48,271 nt of DNA from Gaiellasilicea sp037721555. Lineage in GTDB: Bacteria; Actinomycetota; Thermoleophilia; Gaiellales; Gaiellaceae. The DNA lies in NCBI GenBank assembly GCA_037721555.1, contig JBBJOI010000018.1:1-48271 (forward strand), in the 5' to 3' direction. Position numbers and translations under genes: made by a program. Positions 7,569 to 15,631 of this stretch are shown here, piece by piece (the stretch's first letter is position 1; the number at the start of each line of letters is the position of its first letter). The notes below the pieces were generated by a model. The model was given only the letters and a program-made list of their open reading frames with translations. It searched no databases and was not told the DNA's origin.

Positions 7569-9241
7569 CGTGTGAGCTCGAGTGCCGCTGCGGCGGCGCC
7601 CAGCCTCTCCACCGCCTCCCGATCCGACTCGGCGTCCGCCAGGAGCGACGTGAACCGGGCGGCTTCTTCTCCGAGGATCCTCCGGACGCGCTCGAGCAGA
7701 TCGTCCCGCGCCTTCGCGGCGAGCGCGCGCACCGCCTGGTCGCCGAAGATCGCCTCGAGCACCTTCTGCCCGACTGCGGAGGTGCCGCCCGCGATCGCGA
7801 CCTCCGCCCCCGTCAGCCCACCGGTCTGGACGAACACCGCGAGCATGACGGTGAGCCCGGCGCCGTTGACGCCGAACGAGGCCACGCGTGCGGTCGTGCG
7901 CTTGTCCATTCCCTCCCGGCGGACGAGTTCGAAGACCGCGGCCTGCCAGTCACGCACCTCCTGCGCAACGGCCGGGGTGAGCCCCGCGGAGGCGGCGTCC
8001 GGCCGCTGAGCACCGGCAATGAGCGCAGCGCCTGCGGGCGAGGATCGCCACGCGGCCGCTGCGCGCTCGGCTGCTCGTTCGGCGGCCGCACGCACGACGG
8101 ACTCGATGCCGGTCTCGACCGCGTTCTTGACCTCGGTGTCAGCCGTCGGCCTCCCGGTGAGGACGCTACGCAAGCGATCTCGAGCCCACGCGATCCGCGA
8201 CTCGAGGGCCCGCATCAGCTCGCCGGTGCCCACGACCTCGTACCAGCGCGCGAGCACCTCGCCGCGCAGCAGAGAACCGCCCTTCAGCGTCTCCTCGACC
8301 TCCTCGAGCGCGCGGTCGTAGGAGCTCTCGACCTGCCGCCTCAGCTCCTCGACGACCGCGTCCTGCGCTGCCGCCGCACGCTGTACCTCGTTCACGCGTG
8401 CCGGGATGCTGGCGAGCGCTCCGGCCAGGGTGCGCTGGATCAAGGCCGCGCGCGATTGCGCATCGGCCGCCAGCTCGTCGAGCCAGCGACGAACCGGCGA
8501 GAGTGCCTCGGCGGGGAGAAGCCCGCTCTGGAGCGCGCTCTCGGGTACGACGAGCAGCTCTGCGCCGTCCAGGCCACGCTCCTGCAACATCTGCCCGAGG
8601 TGCGCCGCCACTTCGGTGCTCGCCTCCGGAGGAACCCGGTTGAGGACGACTGCCAGGCTCGTGCTGCGGTCTCGGGCAGCGTGCAGCAGCTCCCACGGAA
8701 CCGCATCCGCGTAGCGGGCGGCCGTCGTGACGAAGAGCCACGCGTCGGCGGCGGCGAGCAGCTGACCCGCGAGGGCGCGGTTCTCCTCCGCGACCGAATC
8801 GATGTCGGGCGAGTCGAGCAGGGCGAGCCCGGCTGGGAGCGCCTGGGTGGGAACGAGCTGGAGACCGCCCGCGGGAGCCGCGCCGGTCGTGCGGGAGAGC
8901 TGCGGCAGCACATGGTCCTCCTCGAACCAGCGCAGGTCGTGCGGGCTGCAGGCGAGCACCGGCGCCCGCGTCGTCGGGCGGAGCACTCCGGCGGCACTCA
9001 CCTCCGCTCCCACCAGGCTGTTGACGAGGGTTGACTTGCCGGCGCCCGTCGACCCACCGACAACCATCAGGAGGGGCGCGTCGAGCCGGCTGAGGCGCGG
9101 CAGCAGGTAGTCGTCGATCTGCCCGACCAGCTCGTCGCGTACGTGCCGGGCTTCCTCGGCACCCGCCAGATCGATCGCGAGCCGCACGCCTGCGAGCTCG
9201 TCACGTAGGTGGGCAAGGGTTTGAGCGCTCATTGCGTTCAC
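7565..9241 (-). CDS. Dynamin-like GTPase
   Basis: A 558-residue large GTPase of the bacterial dynamin-like type. G1 is GGSTGAGKSTL (about residues 62-72). PTTRAP is a plausible G2 threonine site (about 90-95). LLDSPDIDSV is G3 (about 136-145) and VLNRVP is G4 (about 199-204). A long helical C-terminal stalk follows, with a Gly/Ala-rich hydrophobic patch (about 455-490) that could be a membrane paddle. The start can be GTG at 9241, overlapping the uvsE stop as GTGA, or the ATG three codons later. Being coupled to a second, membrane-anchored GTPase suggests a membrane fusion or stress-protection module like the IniA/IniC or DynA/DynB pairs. That comparison is by family only. Confidence 0.87.
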   Translation of the reverse strand: MNAMSAQTLAHLRDELAGVRLAIDLAGAEEARHVRDELVGQIDDYLLPRLSRLDAPLLMVVGGSTGAGKSTLVNSLVGAEVSAAGVLRPTTRAPVLACSPHDLRWFEEDHVLPQLSRTTGAAPAGGLQLVPTQALPAGLALLDSPDIDSVAEENRALAGQLLAAADAWLFVTTAARYADAVPWELLHAARDRSTSLAVVLNRVPPEASTEVAAHLGQMLQERGLDGAELLVVPESALQSGLLPAEALSPVRRWLDELAADAQSRAALIQRTLAGALASIPARVNEVQRAAAAQDAVVEELRRQVESSYDRALEEVEETLKGGSLLRGEVLARWYEVVGTGELMRALESRIAWARDRLRSVLTGRPTADTEVKNAVETGIESVVRAAAERAAERAAAAWRSSPAGAALIAGAQRPDAASAGLTPAVAQEVRDWQAAVFELVRREGMDKRTTARVASFGVNGAGLTVMLAVFVQTGGLTGAEVAIAGGTSAVGQKVLEAIFGDQAVRALAAKARDDLLERVRRILGEEAARFTSLLADAESDREAVERLGAAAAALELTR

Positions 9242-10227
9242 CCTTCCCCCTTTCGGGGCGACGCAAAGCGTTCGTCAGCGGCCGCAGCCTCCGGCGCGAT
9301 TCGCGCGAGCTGCTCGCGGAGCCAGAGCAACGCCAGATCCTTCGCCTTCGCCTCGAGCATCACGTCGACCGGACGCGGGGCCGACTCGAGCACGTCGAGG
9401 AGGTCCCACGGCGTCACGAAGTCGGCGTGCTGATCGAGGAGCGGTGCGACGAGCCGCGCATCCTTGCCCCTCCCCCCGACCGACCGCAGCTCAGTACGCG
9501 GGCTCGAGAGGTGCACCTTCGGGCGCACGTCGTGCGGCCAGGTCTCGAGCGCGGCAGCCAGGGCGACGACCGGCTCGCGCAGAGCCTCGGCAGGGTTACA
9601 GCGATGGTGATGATGGTCGTAGACGACGCGGACACCGGTGCGGCGGTGGAGCTCGAGGACGTCCTCGAGGTCGAACGAGGTCTCGTCGTGCTCGACGACG
9701 ACGCGTGCGCGGGCGCGCTCGCTGAGGCCTTCGTAGGCCGTCGCCCAGCGATCGAGGGCTGCTGCGCGATCCCCGTAGACGCCCCCGACGTGCAGCACCA
9801 CCACTCCTTCGGGCCCCTGACCCAGCGCGTCCAACAAGGCCGCGTCCTGTTCGAGGTCGAGCCCGGACTTCCACCGCAGCGTCTCGTCGAGTGTGTTCAA
9901 AACCGTGTACTGACCCGGGTGGGTCGAGAGCCTGAGCCCGAGCGCTGCCGCCTTCGCACCCAAGCCGGCGAGCTCGGAAGCGCACTCGTCGAGCTGGCGG
10001 CGGTAGTCGAACGCCGGCAGGTCTGGATGCGTGCCGTACGGGATCGTGCTGCTCGACAGGCGGAAGACGCGCACGCCGATGCGCTCGAGGTAGTCGAACG
10101 CAGCGTCGAGGTACTCGAGCGAGACGCGGAGGTGAGGCTGCGACTGCCAGCGCCGCGCGTCCGAAGTCCTCAGGCCACCGGCACCGAGGATCTTGACGGC
10201 AAAGCCGAGCCGGTAGGAGTGGATCAC
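9238..10227 (-). CDS. uvsE: UV damage endonuclease (UVDE)
   Basis: A 329-residue UVDE-family TIM-barrel endonuclease. It nicks DNA 5' of cyclobutane dimers and 6-4 photoproducts, starting an excision pathway independent of UvrABC. Family signatures are LGFAVKILG at the N-terminus, FRLSSSTIPYG (about residues 55-65), STHPGQYTVLN (about 100-110), HVGG near 146, an EHDE segment, and the metal-binding DHHHHRCNP near 205. It is the first gene of a three-gene unit with the two dynamin-like GTPases (4-nt overlaps throughout), and nei is nearby. A functional link with the GTPases is not obvious. Confidence 0.94.
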   Translation of the reverse strand: MIHSYRLGFAVKILGAGGLRTSDARRWQSQPHLRVSLEYLDAAFDYLERIGVRVFRLSSSTIPYGTHPDLPAFDYRRQLDECASELAGLGAKAAALGLRLSTHPGQYTVLNTLDETLRWKSGLDLEQDAALLDALGQGPEGVVVLHVGGVYGDRAAALDRWATAYEGLSERARARVVVEHDETSFDLEDVLELHRRTGVRVVYDHHHHRCNPAEALREPVVALAAALETWPHDVRPKVHLSSPRTELRSVGGRGKDARLVAPLLDQHADFVTPWDLLDVLESAPRPVDVMLEAKAKDLALLWLREQLARIAPEAAAADERFASPRKGEG

Positions 10228-10281
10228 GTGAGACTCATCCCGAGATGACGCTTCGCCGGCTCAAGACTTCAGGTCGAGTTC

Positions 10282-13200
10282 TTATGGACGCAGCACTGCC
10301 CGGCGCGGTCCGGCAAGGAATCCCGCCTCGACGAGCAGCGGCATGATCTCCGTCTCGACAACCGGCCTGCCGTCGAAGCGCTCCACTGCGAGCCGCCCCC
10401 TCTTCGACGACTGGGCGGTGCCGGCGCGGACGTGAGCGACGAGCGACTCGATTGCCGGCCGCAGCCAATCCTCGTCGGGCTCACGCAGGGGCACGAGCGT
10501 CCGGCCGCCGCGCTCGACGAAGAGCACGGCCTCGCCGCCCAGCAGAACAACCTGCGCGCCGGCGACGCGCGCCGCACGCGCCCCGGCGCGCTTCGGCCAC
10601 GGGATCGCGGCGCCGTACGGCTGAGCCGGATCGGCCGCGGCGAGCACGAGGGGCTCGGGATCGTCCTCCGCACGCAGCTCGCGCAGCCGCTCGACGGCAC
10701 CCGGGAGGGCGAACTGCGCCCCGCCCAGGCCCTCGACGAAATAGCCGCGGCGGCAGACGCCGATCGTCTCCAGGTCTTTCAGCTCGCCATAGACGGCGCC
10801 ATAACCGCCTGCGATCCCCTCTCCCCGCACCCCGTCGCGGGTGACGATCCCCTGCCGCTCGAGCAGGAGCTCAGCGAGCGCGCGCCGATCGGGCGGCAGG
10901 CTCGGGAACAGGCGGTCCGTCAAAGACCAGCGGCCTTGTGTCGAGGTGATCTGGGCGGCGCGAGTTCGCGAGAAACGCCGCTGCCGCCGATCCGGCCGCG
11001 GCGCCTGGTAGCGACGGCCGGCGCGGAGCGGCGTCCACGCGTCGTTCGTCACCTCTCCCGCCCAGACGAGCTCCCAGAGCGCCGGCAGCGCCGCCTCCGG
11101 CTCCAGCCCGGCGGCCTCGACGAGCGGGTACCAGAACTCGGCGCTCTGCGACAACGCCTGCCTGATCGAGTCCGCAGCCGCACCTTCCGGAGCCGGCGCG
11201 CCCGCCGGCCGCCCAAGGAGCGGCGCGTCCTCACGGAAGAAGACGGCGACACGATCGAGCCCCGCGCCCTGCCAGACGAGCTCGCCGGAGGCACAGAGCG
11301 CATCGAGCCACGCCGGCTGGTAGTTCGGCACGCGCCGCGGTAGCACCTCCGACTCCCAGAGGGAGACCGGCAACGCGAGCCCCTGCAAGGGAACGAGCGC
11401 CTCGCGCAGGCTCGCACGCCGGCCGATCCCGTGCCACGCGGGCAGGAACCGCCCGTAGGCCGCCTGTTCGGCCGGCTCGACCTCCTTCCGCAGCGCCGCC
11501 AGTGAGGCGCGGCGCAGGCGGCGGAGCACCTCCGGATCGCACCACTCGCGCTCGCTGCCGCCAGGGCGGAGCTCGCCACGAACGAGCGCGTCCGCGCGCT
11601 CGAGCTCGTGCAGCAGCCCTTCGAGGACGATCCCGAAGCGTGCCTCCGCGTCCGCGGTCGTGAACGGCCCCCGGCCCTTCCCGTAGCGCAGCACGAGCTG
11701 GCGCAGAGAGTCCGAGCCGCCCTCGAGGAAGGCATCGGGGAGACCGCCCGGGGGCATCACGCCGAGCCCGTCGCGGAGGCGCCCTGAGTCCTCGGCGGCC
11801 GCGATGGCGCCGCTCCCCGCCAACCGGAACCGGATCGCGCGCCGCTCGCGCAGCAGCGTCTCAGCGAAGCCCTCGTCGTACTCACCTTCGAAGCGGTGAC
11901 CGCGCACGCGGAGGAGGTCGTGCAGCTCGTCGGCATTCCGCGGCGTCGGTTGTAGCGAACGTTCGACCTCCTCGATCGCGTCCCGATCGAGCAGCTCTCG
12001 GAGCTCCTCCTGGCCGAGCAGCTCCCGCAGCAGGTCGCGGTCGAGTGAGAGCGCCTGCGCGCGCCGCTCGGCGGGGGGCGTGTCGTCCTCGTACATGTAC
12101 GTCGCGACGTAGTCGAAGAGGAGCGAGGACGCGAAGGGCGAGGCGGAGGTCGTCTCAACCTCGACGAGGTCGAGCTCGCGCGTCTGCAATCCCTGCAGGA
12201 TCCGGCGCAGCGCGGGCAGATCGAAGACGTCCTGCAGGCACTCGCGATAGGTCTCGAGCACGATCGGGAACGACCCGTACTTCCGCGCCACCTGGAGGAG
12301 GTTCTGCGCCTTCAGGCGCTGCTGCCAGAGCGGCGTGCGTTGCCCCGGGCGCCGACGCGGGATGAGGAGAGCACGCGACGCGTTCTCGCGGAAGCGCGCA
12401 CCGAAGAGGGCGGTCTGACCCACCTCCTGGACGACCAGCTCCTCGATCTCCTCCGGCGCGATCAGCAGGTCCGCCACGGGCGGCGGCGTGTCCGCGTCGG
12501 GAAGGTGGAGGGCGATCCCGTCGTCCGACCAGATCGACTGCACCTCGAGGCCGAGCCCGTCGCGCAGGCGCGAGGCGAGCGCCATCGCCCACGGCGCGTG
12601 GACGCGGCCACCGAACGGGGTGAGGATGCAGACCCGCCAGTCGCCGATCTCGTCGCGGAAGCGCTCGATCACGATCGTGCGGTCGGAGGGGACAGCGCCT
12701 GTCGCCGACTCCTGCTCGCGCAGGAAGACGAGGAGGTTGCGCGCGGCGCGCTCATCCAGGTGGTAGTCCGAACGCAGCACGGTGGTCGCCTTCGCGTCGC
12801 TCAACGCGACGATTGCGCGCGAGGCGGCGCCGATCTTCTCTCCGAGCTCGTACGGGCGCCCGACGCCCTCGCCCTTCCAAAACGGCACCGCACCGGGCAC
12901 GCCGGGGGCGGGCGAGACGAGGACGCGATCGCGCGTGATCTCCTCGATCCGCCACGTCGAGGCGCCGAGCAGGAACGTCTGACCCTGGCGCGCCTCGTAG
13001 ACCATCTCCTCGTCGAGCTCGCCGACACGGCCGCCGCCGCCGACCAGGTGGACGCCGAAGAGGCCGCGATCGGGGATCGTGCCCGCGTTCGTGACCGCCA
13101 GCCGTCGCGCCCCCGTCCGGCCGCGGATGACGCCGGCCGTGCGATCCCAGACGATCCGCGGCCTCAGCTCGGCGAACTCGTCTGAGGGATAGCGGCCCGC

Positions 13201-14571
13201 GAGCATGTCGAGCACGTTCTCGAGCTGCTCGCGCGAGAGCGAGGCGAACGGGTAGGCGCCGCGGACGAGGCGGTGCAGCTCCGCGACCTCGACCTCGTCC
13301 TCCGCGACGATCGCCACGATCTGCTGGGCAAGCACGTCGAGCGGGTTGCGCGGGATTGCGGTCTCCTCGATCGCGCCGTCGCGCATTGCCCGCGCGACGA
13401 CGGCACATTCGAGCAGGTCGGCGCGGAACTTCGGGAAGATGCGACCCTTCGAGACCGAGCCGAGCTCGTGTCCTGCGCGGCCGATCCGCTGCAGCCCGCG
13501 CGCGACCGACTTGGGACTCTCGACCTGGATCACGAGGTCGACGGCTCCCATGTCGATGCCGAGCTCGAGACTCGAGGTGGCGACGAGGCACGGGATCTGT
13601 CCGGCTTTCAGGAGCTCCTCGATCTCGACCCGCTGCTCGCGCGCGAGCGAGCCGTGGTGAGCACGCGCAACTCCCTCCTCCGCCAGCTCGTTCAGCCGGA
13701 GCGCGAGCCGCTCGGCGAGGCGGCGGTTGTTGACGAAGACGATCGTCGAGCGGTGCGCGCGGACGAGCTCGAGCAGGGCCGGATAGATCGACGGCCAGAT
13801 CGAGCCGATGCCGCCCTCGGTGCTCGTAGCCATCGCGCTGCCATCGGCCTCGGGAGGGTTCTCGTAGGCGCGCCCGCCGGGCTCGCGCATGTCCTCGAGC
13901 GGCACCACGACCTCGAGGTCGAGCTCCTTCCGCGTACCTGCGTCGACGAGCTGGATCGGACGGTCTCCGGAGACGAAGCGGCCGATCTCCTCGAGCGGGC
14001 GTTGGGTCGCTGACAGGCCGATTCGCTGCGCGGGTGTCCGGAGCAGTACGTCGAGCCGTTCCAGGCTCAGCGCCAGGTGAGCGCCGCGCTTCGTCCCTGC
14101 GACCGCGTGCACCTCGTCGACGATGACCGTCTCGACCGTCTTCAGCACCTCGCGAGCGGCGGAGGTGAGCATCAGGAAGAGCGACTCCGGGGTCGTGATC
14201 AGGATGTCCGGCGGCGTCCGCACGATCGCCGCGCGTTCCTTCTGGGGGGTGTCACCGGTGCGGACGGCGACGCGCAACTCCGACTGCAGGCCGGCGAGCG
14301 GGCCGCGCAGGTTGCGCTCGACGTCGTAGTTGAGGGCCTTCAGCGGGGAGATGTACAGCAGGCGCAACCCCTCACCGGGGTTCGCGTCGAGCCGGTCGAT
14401 CCCGTAGAGGAAGGCGGCGAGCGTCTTGCCGGAGCCCGTCGGCGCCTGGATAAGGACGTTGCCGCCGCTCGCGATCGCCGGCCACCCAGCTGCCTGTGCG
14501 GGTGTCGGGCCCTCGAACGCCCGCTCGAACCAGGCCCGTGTCTTCGCTGAGAACGGGGCGAGCGAATCCAC
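10282..14571 (-). CDS. lhr: Large ATP-dependent helicase Lhr
   Basis: A 1429-residue superfamily 2 helicase of the long bacterial Lhr type. Residues 1 to about 850 are the helicase core: APTGSGKTLAAF (motif I), VDEVHAVAGTKRG (a DEVH box), LSATQRPLEEIG (motif III), ATSSLELGIDMGAVD and QRIGRAGHE (motif VI). The rest is the Lhr C-terminal region, a winged-helix/beta-barrel extension found in actinobacterial and proteobacterial Lhr. Lhr translocates 3' to 5' and is linked to DNA repair. The GTG start is preceded by TAGGCT and 6 nt with no Shine-Dalgarno, so the mRNA may be leaderless. It is divergent from the borosin locus with 56 nt between the start codons. Confidence 0.96.
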   Translation of the reverse strand: MDSLAPFSAKTRAWFERAFEGPTPAQAAGWPAIASGGNVLIQAPTGSGKTLAAFLYGIDRLDANPGEGLRLLYISPLKALNYDVERNLRGPLAGLQSELRVAVRTGDTPQKERAAIVRTPPDILITTPESLFLMLTSAAREVLKTVETVIVDEVHAVAGTKRGAHLALSLERLDVLLRTPAQRIGLSATQRPLEEIGRFVSGDRPIQLVDAGTRKELDLEVVVPLEDMREPGGRAYENPPEADGSAMATSTEGGIGSIWPSIYPALLELVRAHRSTIVFVNNRRLAERLALRLNELAEEGVARAHHGSLAREQRVEIEELLKAGQIPCLVATSSLELGIDMGAVDLVIQVESPKSVARGLQRIGRAGHELGSVSKGRIFPKFRADLLECAVVARAMRDGAIEETAIPRNPLDVLAQQIVAIVAEDEVEVAELHRLVRGAYPFASLSREQLENVLDMLAGRYPSDEFAELRPRIVWDRTAGVIRGRTGARRLAVTNAGTIPDRGLFGVHLVGGGGRVGELDEEMVYEARQGQTFLLGASTWRIEEITRDRVLVSPAPGVPGAVPFWKGEGVGRPYELGEKIGAASRAIVALSDAKATTVLRSDYHLDERAARNLLVFLREQESATGAVPSDRTIVIERFRDEIGDWRVCILTPFGGRVHAPWAMALASRLRDGLGLEVQSIWSDDGIALHLPDADTPPPVADLLIAPEEIEELVVQEVGQTALFGARFRENASRALLIPRRRPGQRTPLWQQRLKAQNLLQVARKYGSFPIVLETYRECLQDVFDLPALRRILQGLQTRELDLVEVETTSASPFASSLLFDYVATYMYEDDTPPAERRAQALSLDRDLLRELLGQEELRELLDRDAIEEVERSLQPTPRNADELHDLLRVRGHRFEGEYDEGFAETLLRERRAIRFRLAGSGAIAAAEDSGRLRDGLGVMPPGGLPDAFLEGGSDSLRQLVLRYGKGRGPFTTADAEARFGIVLEGLLHELERADALVRGELRPGGSEREWCDPEVLRRLRRASLAALRKEVEPAEQAAYGRFLPAWHGIGRRASLREALVPLQGLALPVSLWESEVLPRRVPNYQPAWLDALCASGELVWQGAGLDRVAVFFREDAPLLGRPAGAPAPEGAAADSIRQALSQSAEFWYPLVEAAGLEPEAALPALWELVWAGEVTNDAWTPLRAGRRYQAPRPDRRQRRFSRTRAAQITSTQGRWSLTDRLFPSLPPDRRALAELLLERQGIVTRDGVRGEGIAGGYGAVYGELKDLETIGVCRRGYFVEGLGGAQFALPGAVERLRELRAEDDPEPLVLAAADPAQPYGAAIPWPKRAGARAARVAGAQVVLLGGEAVLFVERGGRTLVPLREPDEDWLRPAIESLVAHVRAGTAQSSKRGRLAVERFDGRPVVETEIMPLLVEAGFLAGPRRAVLRP

Positions 14572-14577
14572 CCAGCC

Positions 14578-14583
14578 AGCCTA
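14578..14583 (-). promoter_or_regulatory. Probable -10 box of lhr (leaderless)
   Basis: On the minus strand TAGGCT lies exactly 6 nt before the lhr GTG with no ribosome binding site between. It shares the 56-nt divergent region with the borosin promoter. Confidence 0.45.
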
Positions 14584-14591
14584 GCGAGCCG

Positions 14592-14620
14592 TTGACTGCC
14601 GGCGACTCAGCTTGTACCGT
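14592..14620 (+). promoter_or_regulatory. Promoter of the borosin operon (leaderless)
   Basis: TTGACT (14592-14597, five of six matches to the -35 consensus), a 17-nt spacer, and TACCGT (14615-14620, fitting the actinobacterial TANNNT -10). The expected transcription start, about 7 nt downstream, falls on the GTG of the precursor gene at 14628. No Shine-Dalgarno is present, which fits a leaderless transcript. Confidence 0.65.
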
Positions 14621-14627
14621 TGCGCGC

Positions 14628-14912
14628 GTGGAAGGGTATTCGGCCGGAGATCCTGCTATCGGGCAGGAGCTGAGGGACTTCTTTCTCGAGCTCCTCGAGG
14701 CGAAGAACCTCCAGGCCTACCACGAGGACCGCAAGGAGTACGTCCGCAGACGCGCCGTCGGGGGTGAGCCGGGGGACGCGAAGCAGTACCTCAGCGACGA
14801 AGCCCAGCGGCTGCTCCAGAGCCCGGACCTGCGGGCGATCGAGCAACACATCATGGCTATCACGGGCTCAAAGGCGTTGCCGCTCTGGGTCGTCGCCCCA
14901 CCGTACGCCTGA
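14628..14912 (+). CDS. Split borosin precursor peptide
   Basis: A 94-residue protein that I read as the substrate of the adjacent borosin methyltransferase. Residues about 12-80 are helical and match the borosin-binding/clasp region, with RDFFLELLEAKNLQAYHEDR (16-35), YLSDEAQRLLQSPDLRAIEQ (54-73), and then HIMAITGS. Known split precursors and the clasp of fungal OphMA have the same order: a phenylalanine-containing helix, L-x2-Y-x2-D-x3-(Y/F), LT/S-x-(E/D)-x-A/L, then GD/SPD. The last 12 residues, ALPLWVVAPPYA, are short, hydrophobic and Trp/Val-rich like the OphMA core (PWVIVVGVIG) and form the likely core peptide. The start is GTG at 14628. Its stop overlaps the start of the methyltransferase as CTGA. 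No leader protease is visible nearby. Confidence 0.86.
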   Translation: MEGYSAGDPAIGQELRDFFLELLEAKNLQAYHEDRKEYVRRRAVGGEPGDAKQYLSDEAQRLLQSPDLRAIEQHIMAITGSKALPLWVVAPPYA

Positions 14913-15631
14913 GCGGCGCGCTCGTCGTCGTTGGAACCGGTATCGGCGCGGCGCGCCTCACGAGCGAGGCGCGTGCCGCGATCGAGGCGGCCGACGAGGT
15001 GGTCTACCTCGTTCCGGATCCCATCGCAGCAGCCGACATCACACGCCTGAATCGCCGAGCCCGTTCACTCGCGTCGTGCTACGCGGAAGGTGGACACCGG
15101 CGGGAGGCCTACGCCAGGATGGTCGAGGAGATGCTTACCCCCGTTCGCGCGGGTAAGCGCGTCTGCGCAGCCTTCTATGGGCATCCCGGTGTGTTCGTCT
15201 GGCCTTCGCACGAGGCGATCGAGCAGGCCCGGGGCGAGGGTTTCGAAGCTCGGATGCTGCCCGGAGTGTCAGCGGAGGATTGCCTCTTTGCCGACCTCGG
15301 CGTTGACCCCGCGACAGCTGGATGCCAGAGCTACGAGGCCACGCGCTTCCTCGAAGGACGGCCGGCGGTGGAACGACGGGCGGCACTCGTGCTGTGGCAG
15401 ATCGGCGTTGTCGGCAGCGCCGAGCACACGGCGGAGCCGCGGGCGCCTCTTCTCGGCGCGCTCGTCGACGCTCTGCGCGAGATCTACCCGGACGACCACG
15501 AAGTGGTGGTGTACGAGGCTTCGCCATTCGCAGGCGTCGCACCGCTCGTCCGACCTGTTCCGCTCGCCGCGCTCGGCGCCGCGGTCACCCCTGCGTCGAC
15601 GCTGTACGTGCCTCCGCTCGAATCGTTCTGA
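14909..15631 (+). CDS. Borosin peptide-backbone alpha-N-methyltransferase (split type)
   Basis: About 240 residues of the tetrapyrrole-methylase (SAM-dependent) fold, in the OphMA/borosin subgroup. The SAM-binding start LVVVGTGIG is at about residues 5-13. Y58, R64 and Y68 (in SCYAEGGHRREAYARM) align with OphMA Tyr66, Arg72 and Tyr76, the catalytic set as I recall it. OphMA Tyr63 is replaced by Ala. The diagnostic AFYGHPGVFVWPSH (about 88-101) and ARMLPGVSAEDCLFADLGVD (about 112-131) are nearly as in OphMA. There is no clasp or core at its own C-terminus, so it is a split enzyme acting on the upstream peptide. No ATG, GTG or TTG is in frame before the SAM motif; the best start is CTG at 14909, overlapping the precursor stop. 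Its last 47 nt overlap the convergent cyclase gene. Confidence 0.92.
   Translation: MSGALVVVGTGIGAARLTSEARAAIEAADEVVYLVPDPIAAADITRLNRRARSLASCYAEGGHRREAYARMVEEMLTPVRAGKRVCAAFYGHPGVFVWPSHEAIEQARGEGFEARMLPGVSAEDCLFADLGVDPATAGCQSYEATRFLEGRPAVERRAALVLWQIGVVGSAEHTAEPRAPLLGALVDALREIYPDDHEVVVYEASPFAGVAPLVRPVPLAALGAAVTPASTLYVPPLESF

Noticed and set aside
14496..14627. A longer start for the borosin precursor at 14496
   Set aside because: It would overlap lhr and cross the promoter. The GTG at 14628 fits the -10 spacing.
14909..15631. Reading the methylase as a cobalamin or siroheme C-methyltransferase
   Set aside because: The fold is shared, but FYGHPGVFV with SAEDCLFADL and the adjacent clasp-like peptide fit the borosin subgroup. 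No corrinoid or heme genes are nearby.
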